Shown one piece after another: positions 48,404 through 60,611 of a stretch of 64,000 bases of DNA. The notes below the pieces were generated by a model. It was given only the letters and a program-made list of their open reading frames with translations. It ran no database searches and was not told where the DNA came from. Both the position numbers and the translations under genes were made by a program. This DNA comes from Cryptomeria japonica (taxonomy: Eukaryota; Streptophyta; Pinopsida; Cupressales; Cupressaceae): the NCBI RefSeq assembly GCF_030272615.1, contig NC_081411.1:158326471-158390470 (forward strand). The letters run 5' to 3'. Every line of letters begins with the position of its first letter. The stretch's first letter is position 1.

Positions 48404-51400
48404 TAATCTAGTTATTAAGCCGAGAGGCTTCTAGAATGGCATCATAGAAGATATGAGCTTTCTAGATTCTGTGTAAACATTTATGACATTAACGTTTTAT
48501 GCAAAATAATTTAATTTTTGGTCATAATTTAAAATGCCAACTGTTAATGACTTTAAACTTTAAATGAATATAAATTATATGGAGAAAATATTTGTTCGTT
48601 ATGGGAAGAATATAGCATGCATGAGTTGATCAAGAGGCTCCAAAAGACCTAAAAATTTCATAATCTCAAAATTTAACAAAACTAGCATTATTGGATAGAG
48701 CGGGCAAACATGATCTCGACACAACTTGAATTGAGTCAAAAGGAGGTCAGACACAAAAGTTATGGCCGGTCAAACCTTGCAAAAGAAGAGTTGACCAAGT
48801 ACAATGTTGACATCAGCATGACATAGTATGTATAGCCAACATGATGACATGGCAGTGAGGTACTAACATGGCAAGCTCAGCTGATGACACTAGTAGGCGT
48901 GGAGCTGATATAGACCATTCAAGGTTGACATGTGTCCTTCAATAGCAAATGATTAAGCGCCATGTGGCATAGTCTCAAGTAGCCAGCGACATGGTTCAAA
49001 AATATTTGAAGTTCCAACTTCTTCATCTCGACGTTCTCTCCTCACCAGTAGACTCCAAGATTCGGTGGCAAGTGACAGGCAAAATGACCATTTTTTTCTT
49101 TTAATAAAACTGTATACATGACACTTCATATTATCAATAAACCATAAAATACTATTGTAGGTAACATATATTATATAGCATTATAATTCATAATGTTGAT
49201 ATATATTATTTTAGAATGTATATTATAAAAATTCCATTTATTTAGAATATTATGAAATGGTTGGATATAATTATTTTTATTTTATAATATTTTAATATAC
49301 TTTTTTCAATAGGAGAAATAATAGGATATAATTATTTAAGTTTCTAACTTTTAAAATATTTTTATATGAAATTTTAGAATAGTTTCTATTTTAATTATAA
49401 ATAAGATTTTTGGTTATGAATTAGAAACTTAGTAAATTTGAGAATTTTGTAAATATTACTAAATTACTAATTTATTATTGTTTTCTAAATTTTTATATTC
49501 TTTTTATCTATAAAAGATTTGCATATCTGAATATGAATAATGAAAGGAGAAATATTTTCATTTATATTGAAGGAACATCTATATTTTAGTGTAGTTTCAA
49601 TATTTTTTTGATCATAGGTGAAGCTTAAGGTATATAATAACTAGATTACTTGCACATTACATTATTAAAAATAAAAATAGTTTTTAATATTTAATATGCA
49701 TTGTTGGTTAAATTGATATAAATGTTTAGATGTAAAAGAAATTTTTCATAAATTAGATATTTTTTTGAGAATTAATATTTTTCTTAAAACATCAAATAAA
49801 AGACATTGCAATGACCAAACCATCATAAAAAACTCATACCTACAAACCCGCCAAATCACTGCACCATGATAGTTTATTACGAAATTATGAAAACTATTTT
49901 TTATTTTGAGAAGTGATCCTTGAAAAGAGGGCTTGGACCAAGCTCTAGGCCCTCCTAAATTTATAAGCTTAAAACAAAAAAAATTATTAACCAATTAACA
50001 AAAGGGGCCCGTAAGTAAAGGGATATGAAACCCATTTTTAAATTTTTTTTATTTGATTTGGGAGATATAGTGAAATTTTATTGTTAACCCATAATGAAAT
50101 TGTATATAAAGGAGATTTTGAGCTTGTAAAGACAATTAGAAAATTGGAATTAAAATTTTTCTTGGGAGGAAATCAAGAATTTTGGGAGATTGATGTATGC
50201 ATAAAGATTTTGTAAAGTGTATTTGGGATTTAAAGGCATTTGATGCCTATCCCTTGGACACTAGTAAAGGAGAATGCAACAGACTTATGTGTTGTGAGAG
50301 ACTATGAGAAAAGTTGTATTGCAGGTCTGAAGCTATGATGACGTAATAAGGTTAATTATGCTTGGCATCATTAATGAAAATAGTCCCACATTGAAAAGCT
50401 GACCTAGCTTACCCTGAGACATAGCTCATGTTGAGATAACTCTGTTATCAAACTAGTGATCTCTCTTTTTTTCTTCTGTCTTATAATTCTCTCTTATTTT
50501 TTCTACTTTTTTTGTTTTAATTTTAATTATGAAATTGAAGTAATTAGTTAATGTCATAAAGTGTAACTGATTCTGTTTGCCACGAGAATAAATCTATAAT
50601 TTGAATCAAGAAAAAATTTAATTTGTAAGCCTCTATTACAAATCATGAGTAGTTAACCATTTATCTGTAATCATTTTAGATTTTAATTGATTGCATTATT
50701 CCATCTCTATGGTATTTTGTGTCTTTCATTTTTTGAGACACTGAGCTCCTTTGATTTGATTCTCCAGAGTCAGTTCACTATACTGGAGTAAGAAGGCGAC
50801 CATGGAAAAAATTTCATCCATATTGTTTGCGATGGCTGAGGATGGTTAACCGTAGCTTCTCAATTTTTCTTTTGCCATCATGACTTTCTAACGAGATCAG
50901 ATTTTGGTAGAAATCAAATGATGATGAGCATTTGTTTATCGCCGATTTAATTTATGAATTTATTTGAATGTTTTTGTGTGCTTGGAAAGCTTATGATGGA
51001 CTTGGTAATAGTTGTGAAAATCCTAAAATAAGAAGAAATTGGAATGAGGAAAAGAAGATTTTCTCAACATTTTGTTCATATCAGTAGGTATTCTTTGGTT
51101 GTGTAGTTTAAGAGTGAAATAAGATCTACCTATAGAAATTAATTATTTTTGGTATTCTTAAATTCATTAATTTGTCCTAAGTTTAATCCTACATTTTGTT
51201 ACACAAAATAAAAATGACAACTATAAAATAATTGCAAAAGTAGAATATTTTGAAACATAGTACATGCAAAAAGAAATAAGTGAAGAAGTTCAAGATGGAC
51301 GAAATTTACAGTGAAAGAAAAGACAAAACTAACAAGTTTCTTCAAGATAAGAAAAACTTTACTTAACTATTATAGTTCTTATCTACATCTGCAAATAAGG

Positions 51401-51780
51401 ATTTGTGGCATTATAAAATATAATTGCACACAATAGCGTAAATGGTAAGTTGTATCTATGAAAGTTGCTTAGGTGATACAAAAATATGTTACAAGAGCAC
51501 TATAGCTTTTTATTTATGCAATTATTCAGCATAAATGTCAAATAGTTGATTTTGTTGACCAAACATCCTTTGTTGTTCAACACAAAAATATTTGGTTGCT
51601 TGTTGCTTTCCCATGTCTACTGCGTAATATTGTTTCTTTCGTACCTAATTTCTTTGTAATGGAGATGTTATTTTATGTAATTAAAAAACATCCAATTTGC
51701 TTTGAATCAATCTTGCTTTCTTTTGTCATCCATATTTCTTAAATTATGTTAGTGTGAATTTCTTTAAAATATTTTCATTG
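48404..51780. other. Spacer, no supported gene
   Basis: 48760-49000 contains several TGACAT/CATGTGGC-like motifs resembling those of the Copia leader, which may mean a leftover retroelement leader. 50160-50460 is somewhat less AT-rich but without a readable gene. The rest is AT-rich. Confidence 0.35.
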
Positions 51781-51784
51781 ATTA

Positions 51785-51896
51785 ATTATGCCGAGAGGCG
51801 TCCTATACAATGTCAGCACATACGTGAAACAAAAAAGAAAGGACAGTTACAGTTGCAGCATATGGAATTCCAAGAGTCTTGCCATATTGTCTCCAT
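51785..51896 (+). repeat. Flank repeat, copy 1
   Basis: From gccgagaggcgtcctataca to cttgccatattgtctccatt it is a near copy of 53450-53560. The degenerate telomere-like array starts directly after it. Confidence 0.75.
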
Positions 51897-53205
51897 TAAC
51901 CCTAAAAATTATTGAACCCTAGTCCAGATTGAATTCTACCCAAACCCTAATCCTAATTAAACTTTAATCCTAATTTAACTGTAACCCTAATGCAATTGAA
52001 TCATAAAGCTAATTCAAACCCTAACCTTGACAATATCCCTAATCTAGACCTAATTGAACCCTAAACCATAACCTAATCCTAAACTTCAAGCTTCATTTAA
52101 CCATAATCTAACCCTAAGTTTAAATATAACCCTACAATTATGCCCTAACTATAACTTGAACCCTAGCCTAACCATAACTAAATCCTAGCCTAAACTTGAT
52201 CCTAACCCTAATTAAACTCTAATCATAATTGAATTCTTGTCTTAATCTAACCTTTACCATAATCAAACCCTACTCATATTTGAACCCTAACTCTAATTAA
52301 CTATAACCTTAACCCTTAACTCTAATCTCTCTAATTGAATGCTAACCCTAACCTAACCCTAAAGTTAACTCTAACCATAGAAATAGACCTTACCTACAAC
52401 CTTGACCTTAATCTAACCCTAACCCTTATTGAATTATCATTTTAATTTAATACTAACCCTCACAATCACCATGCCTTATCCTAACCATAGCCCTAATTAA
52501 ACCTTAACTTTGACCTTAAAATCAAGCTTTCCTATATAATGATGTAATAATATTATAATATAATTTATTTTAATAAAAAGATACTATATAATATAATAAT
52601 AATAATTCTAACCCTAACTTATGTTAACCCTAAGCATAATTGTATCCCTAACAATAAAGTCAACCTTAACACTGGACCCTAACCCTAATCATAATCCTAA
52701 CCATAATCGTAAACCCTAACCTGAACCATAATCCTAAACCAAAACCAAACCCTAACCTTGATCCTAACCCTAACCATGATATACACCCTAACCATTATCA
52801 TAACCCTAACCCTAATCATAACCCTAACCATGATGTAAACCTTAACCTTCACCATAATACTAACGTTAACTCTGATCCAAAATATAACCATAAATCAAAT
52901 ACTAATCCTAACCATACCCCCAATTATAATTCTAACACTAACCCTAACTGTAATTATACTTACCCTAACCCTACCTTTGATGTAAACCCTATACATAATT
53001 GTAACCCTAACACTAAACCCTAACCCTTACCATAATCCTAAGCCAAAACCAAATGTTAACATTGATGCTAACCCTAACCCTAACCATGATATAAGCCCTA
53101 ACCATTGTCATAACCCTAACCCAAACCATGATTAAACCTTATCGTCGACCATAACACTAACCTTAACACTAACACTAACCATAACCATAATACTTGCCAT
53201 TAAAT
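51897..53205 (+). repeat. Degenerate telomere-like (AACCCT)n array 1
   Basis: Mostly AACCCT-type hexamers with many substitutions but the 6-bp register kept over long runs (for example AACCCT AACCAT GATGTA AACCTT). An AT-rich break lies at about 52535-52605. Minus-strand frames of Val/Arg/Met repeats are a by-product of the 6-bp period. Confidence 0.9.
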
Positions 53206-53449
53206 AAAGTTTAATATATCTTAGAGTTTAGTATTCGCTTTGATCTTGCAACAAATATATATTATTAAAAATAGTCTGAATAAATATATAAAATTTCATA
53301 GATCTCCACATAATAATATTATAATATGATTTATTTTAATAAAAGGTTACTATATAATAATATAATGATTTATTTTATATTTTATCTCTCTGCGTACTTT
53401 ATATAGATTAAATTAAAATTTAAGGTATATATGCTAGTTGATCAATTAC
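53206..53449 (+). repeat. AT-rich tail of the array unit
   Basis: From taaagtttaatatatcttag to aaggtatatatgctag it recurs at 58985-59370 behind array 2. Confidence 0.8.
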
Positions 53450-53700
53450 ATCGAGAGGCATCCTATACAATGTCAGCACATTCGTGAAACAAAAAAGGAA
53501 GGACAATTACAGTTGGAGCATATGGAATGTCAAGAGTCTTGCAATATTGTCTCCATTAACAGGAATGGTAGTGAAAGGCCAGATTCGTAACTACAGCAAA
53601 GTCATGGCACCAAAAGGCCAGATTCGTAACTACAGCGAAGTCATGGCACCAAAAGGCCAGCTGTTTTAGCTTTCATAGCTATAGCAACAATGGAAGACCA
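53450..53700 (+). repeat. Flank repeat copy 2 with a 39-bp tandem repeat
   Basis: 53450-53560 copies 51785-51896. At 53574, 53613 and 53652 a unit starting aaaggccagattcgtaacta repeats with a period of 39 bp, which is 13 codons; a 61-codon frame thus reads KGQIRNYSKVMAP twice. Confidence 0.75.
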
Positions 53701-55643
53701 ACCGTTTCATTCGTAACTATAGCGGCAGTGGAAGACTAACCATTTCATCTTCACTATTGGTCTTTTAAAATGAAATTGCATTCTCTTTACCAGTAATTGG
53801 ATTGGAAGATATTTGCCATTGTTTTACTGGTGATTTGTTTACAAAATATTTTTTTGCAAAGATTGAAATACAGGTTATAGTCCATAAGCTCAACATCTTG
53901 TTTAAGAAGACTACGTTATTGGTTTTGAGTTTCCACTCTATCCTCTGCATTTTTTGTTCGGAATATTTGATGCGTGTCTACTATACACCTTGGATTTTAG
54001 CCAAAATCAGGTATGCGTGTCTACTATATCTCCAGCAAGATCTTCCCTTTTTTAATTCTTATCATAGGCTCTAAATCTCCCTGAACCAGCAGATTCCTTC
54101 ATTTTGTAAATCATTTGATTGTTTCAAGATTTGCATGCAGATTCAAATAGAGGTAACATATCTCTCTCTGATATTTGACTGCAATTACAAGAACTAGTAA
54201 GCAATCCACCCGGTTGTTGATTTGCATTTCTCTATAATTTTTGAAGAATTTATATGGAATTTGAATGAACTTGAACAAGATGATGAAAAAAATTGATGAA
54301 ATGCAGAGCTGTGAGAAACAAATGAATGGGAAAAGAAAGAATGGAACCAGTATGCCAATGGAGTCTCCCAATGGTCCCCTTCAACCATCAACGAATATGG
54401 GACTCCAATGATGAATGCTAATGCAACCCTTAGAGACACAATTCTTTTACTTTTCATTTGTTTTAATCAAATAATTTTCTGTAAATTTTTATTTAATAAA
54501 ACAAATTAATATTAATAAATTTAGATAAATAAATGTTTATTATTTAGATTTTAATAACAAATTAGAACATGTGGCCTGTAGAAAGTTTATAATACAGTCA
54601 AAAGATATTTTATTAAGTATTTTGGATTTTGGGACTGTTAAATTAGCCCATCAATCTATCAATATTATGATAAAATACATTTGCACACTTTTACTTAAAA
54701 TATTAATTTATCATTATTAGACTACATAAATAACTGTTCATATTATTTACTTCTTAATGTTGAACTATTAAATTTTATTTTGTTAACATCTCTTATGACG
54801 TTTTTTACATAGAATCATTATCTCTTATATTTCGACCAGTGGTAAGAATCCAGTCTTATAATTTTGTTATAGAGATATTTCATGTCTTAGCCATGTACCA
54901 TTGAAATAACTAATAATAATATAATATCATTTGACCAATATAATATAATAATATTATATTAATTTAATAATAATATATTATTTGAATATAAATATTATAT
55001 AATTAGTAATATATTTTGATAAAAATGAAAATATATAAATATCAATATAACGATATTAATATTATATAATATGTTATAATATATTATATTTGAATGTTGC
55101 TATTGTTAATTTGTTAAGATATTGATGTCTACATGGAATGTTGCTATAAAAATATTAAAAAGGAAGGAAAGAATCTAATTTTCAATTTAGAAAGATTAAA
55201 AAGGATTGGAATAATGAAAATAAAAGCAATAACTTTACCAAAAAAAAGGAATGAAAGAATCTTAATTTTCAATTTAAAAAGATAAAAAAAAAATTCTATT
55301 TTTCTAAATTCCAATCATAAAAATATAATGTTTCTAAATTCAAAAAAAAAAAGTTTTTAAATTTAAAGTTTCTAATTTATCATTTAGATGAGATTTTTCT
55401 ATTTTAGTTGAGTTATAAAATTATTTGAAAAATAACATACAATTATTAATTTAGAAAGGTCAAAAATAATTTTTATGTTAATTATAAAAAATTTGAAAGG
55501 TTAAAGCAAATAATTTTAATTTTAAAAAACTTTAAGCTATTTTAAAATGTCTTAGTTCTATTAGAACAATGTCTAAAGGTATTTATTTTATAGAAGTATT
55601 AAAAAAATGGACATAGAAGATTTTTATTAATATTTCATAAGAA
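53701..55643. other. Spacer, no supported gene
   Basis: Short frames (53802-54074; 54111-54457 minus) carry no recognisable domain. 54460-55640 is strongly AT-rich. Confidence 0.35.
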
Positions 55644-55661
55644 ATAGATAATATGTTTTAT

Positions 55662-56152
55662 TTTTATTTTTTTGATAGGTAATTGGCCGAAGCCTAAATA
55701 GCTTTTGACTAGAGCTATGAACCAGTGGGGACACAGTAAGGGGCCCCATCCCCATTACATATCTTTGAATTATTATTATTATTATTATTATTATTATGTT
55801 TGATTAGATTGACCCCAATACCTTCTCCATCCTATGGAAGGCCAAGAGTCACAACTTAGAATTCCACTTTAGATGTTCCTATTGGGAATTGAACTTGGGA
55901 ATAGCTTTTGACTAGAGCTATGAACCAGTGGGGACACAGTAAGGGGCCCCATCCCCATTACATATCTTTGAATTATTATTATTATTATTATTATTATTAT
56001 GTTTGATTAGATTGACCCCAATACCTTCTCCATCCTATGGAAGGCCAAGAGTCACAACTTAGAATTCCACTTTAGATGTTCCTATTGGGAATTGAACTTG
56101 GGTCTCCACAATGAGAACCCAGTGTTTTAACCAGTTAAGCTCAACCCCTTGG
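55662..56152 (-). mobile_element. tRNA-derived SINE-like element with 18-bp target duplication
   Basis: Identical 18-bp copies of atagataatatgttttat flank it (55644-55661; 56153-56170). On the minus strand the head has a tRNA-like A box (TGAGCTTAACTGG) and a B box (GTTCAATTCCC) about 33 bp later, and the tail is A-rich (tatcaaaaaaataaaaataa). A 203-bp part including an (ATT)n run is tandemly duplicated inside (55698-55900; 55901-56103). It moved by LINE-type machinery supplied in trans. Confidence 0.82.
55698..56103 (+). repeat. 203-bp duplication inside the SINE
   Basis: Two virtually identical units start atagcttttgactagagcta and end gaattgaacttggga. Their identity shows the duplication is recent relative to the rest of the window. 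Confidence 0.9.
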
Positions 56153-56189
56153 ATAGATAATATGTTTTATGAATGCATAATAGTACAAT

Positions 56190-58984
56190 ATTAGCCCTAA
56201 TTGTAGCATAATATTAACCCTAAACTTAATCTTACCATAATTGAAACTTAAACCTTAGAAACTTAACTCTAACCTTAGAATTAAACACTACCTAAAACTT
56301 GAACCCTAATTAAACCCTAAACTTTACTTGAACACTAGAATTAAAAGTGACCCAAAACCTTATCCTATTTTAACCCTAAGCCTAAAGTAATTGAATCATA
56401 ATCACAATTCTAACCCCAATTGAAATCTAATACTAATCATAACTATGATCAACCACTTATCATAATTAAACCCTAACCTTGACAATATCCCTAATCTAGA
56501 CCCAATTGAACCCTAACCCTAACTTGACCCTAAACTTAGCTACAACCCTAGAATTAAGCCCGAATTACAAGTTAAACTATAATCTAACAATAATTGAAGC
56601 ATAGCCCTAGATTTAAACCTAATACTAACTGAACTCTAGCCCTAAACTTAACCCTAACTGAACTTTAATCATAATTGGACATTAATCCATATTAAATGCT
56701 AACTCTAATCTACCTCATACATTGATCCTAATTAAGCCCTTACCATAATCAAATAGTAAGAATAATTCAACCCTAACTCTTACTTAACCAAAACCCTAAC
56801 CCTAATAATAATCCATAGTCCTATCCCTAATACCTAGCCCTAACCATAACTCAAAATGTATCTCTAACCCTAACCCTATTCCTAACCTTAACCATGATGT
56901 CGAACATATCCCTAACTATAATCCTAACACTAACCCTACACCCTAACGCTAACCCTAGCCTAACCTAAACATGACCATTATTTAAACCCTAACCCTAACC
57001 CTAAACCTAACCCTAACTATTATTTAAGCCCATATGTTGATTCTAATTAAGCCCTTACCATAATAAAACACTAAGCTTAATTGAACCCTTACTCTTACTT
57101 AACGATAACCCAAAACCCTAACCCCAATAATAATCCTTAGTCATAACCCCAATACCTATCCCTAACCATAACTCAAAATGTATCTCTAACCCTAACCCTA
57201 TTCCTAACCTTAACCATGATGTTGAGTGCATCCCTAACTATAATCCTAACACTAACCCTACACCCTAACACTAACCCTAGCCTAACTTAAACATAACCAA
57301 TATTTAAACCCTAACCCTAAACCTAAACCTAACCATTATTTAAACCCTAACCCAGACCCTAAACCTAACCCTAACCATTATTTAAACCCTTGTCATAAAT
57401 CTAAACCCTAACCCTAACCTAACCATAATTCTAACCCTAAACATGGCATAAACCAAAAACATAATCCTAATCCTAACTCTAACCCCTAACCCAAACCCTA
57501 AACATGATGTAAACCCAAAAAATAGTCCTAATCCTAACACTAACCCCTAACCCAAACCATTACCTAACACTAAACTTAAATATAACCCTAATTGAATTCC
57601 ATCCATTACCTAACCCTAAGTGTAACTCCAACTCTAGAATGAAACCCTACCTACAACTTCAACCTTGATCTAACCCTAATTAAACCCTAACCTAGTCCAA
57701 ACCCTAACAATTATTGAACCCTAGTCCAAATTGAATTCTATCCCAAACCCTAATCCTAATTAAACTTTAATTCTAATAACATTGTAACCCTAATGCAATT
57801 GAATCGTACAACTAATTCAAACCCTAACCTTGACAATATCCCCAATCTAGACCTAATTGAACCCTAAACTTCAAGCTTCATTTAACCATAACCTAACCCT
57901 AAATTTAAATATAACCCTACAACTATACCCTAACTATAACTTGAACCCTAACCTAACCATAACTAAATCCTAGCCTAAACTTGATCCTAACCCTAATTAA
58001 ACTCTAATTGTAATTGAATTCTTATCTTAATCTAACCCTTACCATAATCAAACCCTACTCATATTTGAACCCTAACTCTAATTAACTATAACCTTAACCC
58101 TTAACTCTAATCTCTCTAATTGAATGCTAACCCTAACCTAACCCTAAAGTTAACTCTAACCATAGAAATAGACCTTACCTACAACCTCAACCTTAATCTA
58201 ACCCTAACCCTTATTGAATTATTATCCAAATTTAATACTAACCCTCACAATCACCATGCCTTATCTTAACCATAACCCTAATTAAACCTTAACTTTAACC
58301 TTAAAATCAAGCTTTCCTAAATAATGATGTAATAATATTATAATATAATTTATTTTAATAAAAAGATACTATATAATATTATAATAATTCTAACCCTATC
58401 TTATGTTAACCCTAAGCATAATTGTATCCCTAACAGTAAAGTTAACCTTAACACTGGACCCTAACCCTAATCATAATCCTAACCATAATTGTAAACCCTA
58501 ACCTGAACCATAATCCTAAACCAAAACCAAACCCTAACCTTGATCCTAACCCTAACCATGATATACACCCTAACCATTATCATAACCCTAACCCTAATCA
58601 TAACCCTAACCATGATGTAAACCTTAACCTTCACCATAATACTAACCTTAACTCTGATCCAAAACATAACCATAAATCAAATCCTAATCCTAACCATACC
58701 CCCAATTATAATTCTAACACTAACCCTAATTGTAATTATGCTTACCCTAACACTACCTTTGATGTAAACCCTATACATAATTGTAACCCTAACACTAAAC
58801 CCTAACCCTTACCATAATCCTAAACCAAAACAAAATGTTAACATTGATGCTAACCCTAACCCTAACCATGAGATAAGCCCTAACCGTTGTCATAACCCTA
58901 ACCCAAACCATGATGTAAACCTTATCGTCGACCATAACACTAACCTTAATGCTAACACTAACCATAACCATAATACTTGCCATT
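56190..58984 (+). repeat. Degenerate telomere-like (AACCCT)n array 2
   Basis: Hexamer-phased as array 1. It holds a tandem duplication of about 339 bp (units from about 56706 and 57045, with taccataa and actcaaaatgtatctctaac), and from about 57709 it is a copy of array 1. Confidence 0.9.
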
Positions 58985-59370
58985 AAATAAAGTTTAATAT
59001 ATCTTAGGGTTTAGTATTTGCTTTGATCTTGCAACAAATATATATTATTAAAAATAGTCTAAATAGATATATAAAATTTCATAGATCTCCACATAATAAT
59101 ATTATAATATGATTTATTTTAATAAAAAGATACTATATAATAACATAATGATTTATTTTATGTTTTCCATGTTGTGCCATGCGACTGCCGCTAGCATATA
59201 TACCTTAAATTTTAATTTAATCTATATAAAGTAGGTCAAGAGATATCCTTCTCGAGGTGCCTATTTGACTTTAGGATGTAAAATTGATTTAAAATAAGTG
59301 CCTCGAGAAGGATATCTCTCGGCGTACTTTATATAAATTAAATTAAAATTTAAGGTATATATGCTAGTTA
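57709..59370 (+). repeat. Segmental duplication of 51908-53433
   Basis: The order of irregular landmarks is the same in both (attgaaccctagtcca, caagcttcatttaaccata, catagaaatagaccttacct, caatcaccatgccttatc, the AT break, cataaatcaaat, taaagtttaatatatctta). Differences are a small deletion near 57870 and about 150 bp of inverted sequence added at 59165-59312. Confidence 0.88.
59191..59367 (+). repeat. Long inverted repeat, about 68-bp arms
   Basis: The left arm 59191-59258 (ctagcatatataccttaaat .. gatatccttctcgaggt) is nearly the reverse complement of the right arm 59300-59367, with a loop of about 40 bp. In the sister block at 53.4 kb only the right arm exists, so the left arm arose by inverted duplication. 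Confidence 0.88.
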
Positions 59371-59375
59371 TGTCC

Positions 59376-60611
59376 AGAGACGTAACCTACAATGGCACCC
59401 ACCCAAATTTTGTAGATGTAAGAAAAAAGAAATGTTTCATATTCCCGTTAGTTATAGCTTGCATCACCTAGACAATTACAAACGCCAATAAATGAAGAAT
59501 AAGAAACGCCATTCGATAAATAATAAGAAATGCAAAGAACACGAGAATGAACTTGATAATATTTAAATATTATATTTTTATATTCAAAGGATCCTGTAAC
59601 TCTCTGCACTAGCCTTACGATCACCACAACATTGATGCCAACAACAATGTATACGATGTTACAAACCAGAGCAACAATCAATCAGGTATTAGATTGTCCT
59701 TTCATTCTACCGTATTCTTATCAGTTATTTTATGGAGCCATTTCCATTGATTCCTTTATAATTTCATTATTGTAATGTATTTTTATTATAATTCTATGCT
59801 GGACTCATTTCTTGGAAACTAATTTTATCAATCTTCCCGTCTAGTTTAGATTTGAGCATTTCAAATATTTTTTTAGAAGTAATGCATTATATTAACAATT
59901 TAACATTACATCAGTTTCTTGCAATTATTTGAATGCTTTTTAAAGCCATAGTAATATTTAAATTCATATTAATAAGCTCACTCTGTGCCTATTTTGTGAT
60001 CTTTATCATGCATGAGACTCTTTCTTATAAACTATCCCTCCCATTTGCATTGTTTTATTTATTTATAAACTATCCCTCCCATTGGAAGTACACCCTTCAT
60101 GTCATTATCCACATTTAAGTGGCCTCTCTATTAATGTAGTGTAGAAGTTGGATTTCAATGAATATTTGTTGCAATGCCGAGTAGAACCTGGATTTCAACA
60201 ATATGAATCCGTAACATCCCATTTTGTCTATCTCGGATCTTTTGTAATATCTTGCACTAAGGTATAAATAAAAATATGTATATATTTCACAACTTTTAAC
60301 TTTTTACTAGGAGGGTTTGAACTTATATCTGTCATTATGTCATAGTACTACACTTTACATTTGACATTGTACTATATTACTACATTTTATGGATCATATG
60401 ACATTATAGGTTATTGTTATCAAATATATAAAATATATTATTAAATTTACATCTTATTCAAGACTTCCCAATATTTTTTATTATGTGTGTATAGACAATT
60501 GTAATTAAAGTGGATCAATATTTTCAAATAAGATTTGTTATTTTGATAATATTTATCAATAGAAAACACTTAAAGCTACAATACATTAAAATAGATGTTA
60601 GCAATTATAAT
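59376..60611. other. Spacer between telomere-like arrays
   Basis: AT-rich, no supported gene; short hydrophobic frames only. Confidence 0.4.

Noticed and set aside
48097-48434. Thr-His, Cys-Val and Ile-Tyr repeat frames
   Set aside because: Direct products of CA, TG and TA microsatellites on both strands.
50335-50402. Possible C/D-box snoRNA (ATGATGA at 50335 and CTGA at 50399)
   Set aside because: The boxes are short and frequent by chance, the terminal stem is offset, and no C'/D' boxes or guide were recognised. The nearby gtcccacattg resembles a plant snRNA upstream element but no TATA box follows at the right distance.
58479-58983. Minus-strand Val/Arg/Met-repeat proteins (also at 52697-52891 and 62430-63340)
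   Set aside because: A 6-bp telomere-like period keeps frames open by nature; no start context or unique sequence.
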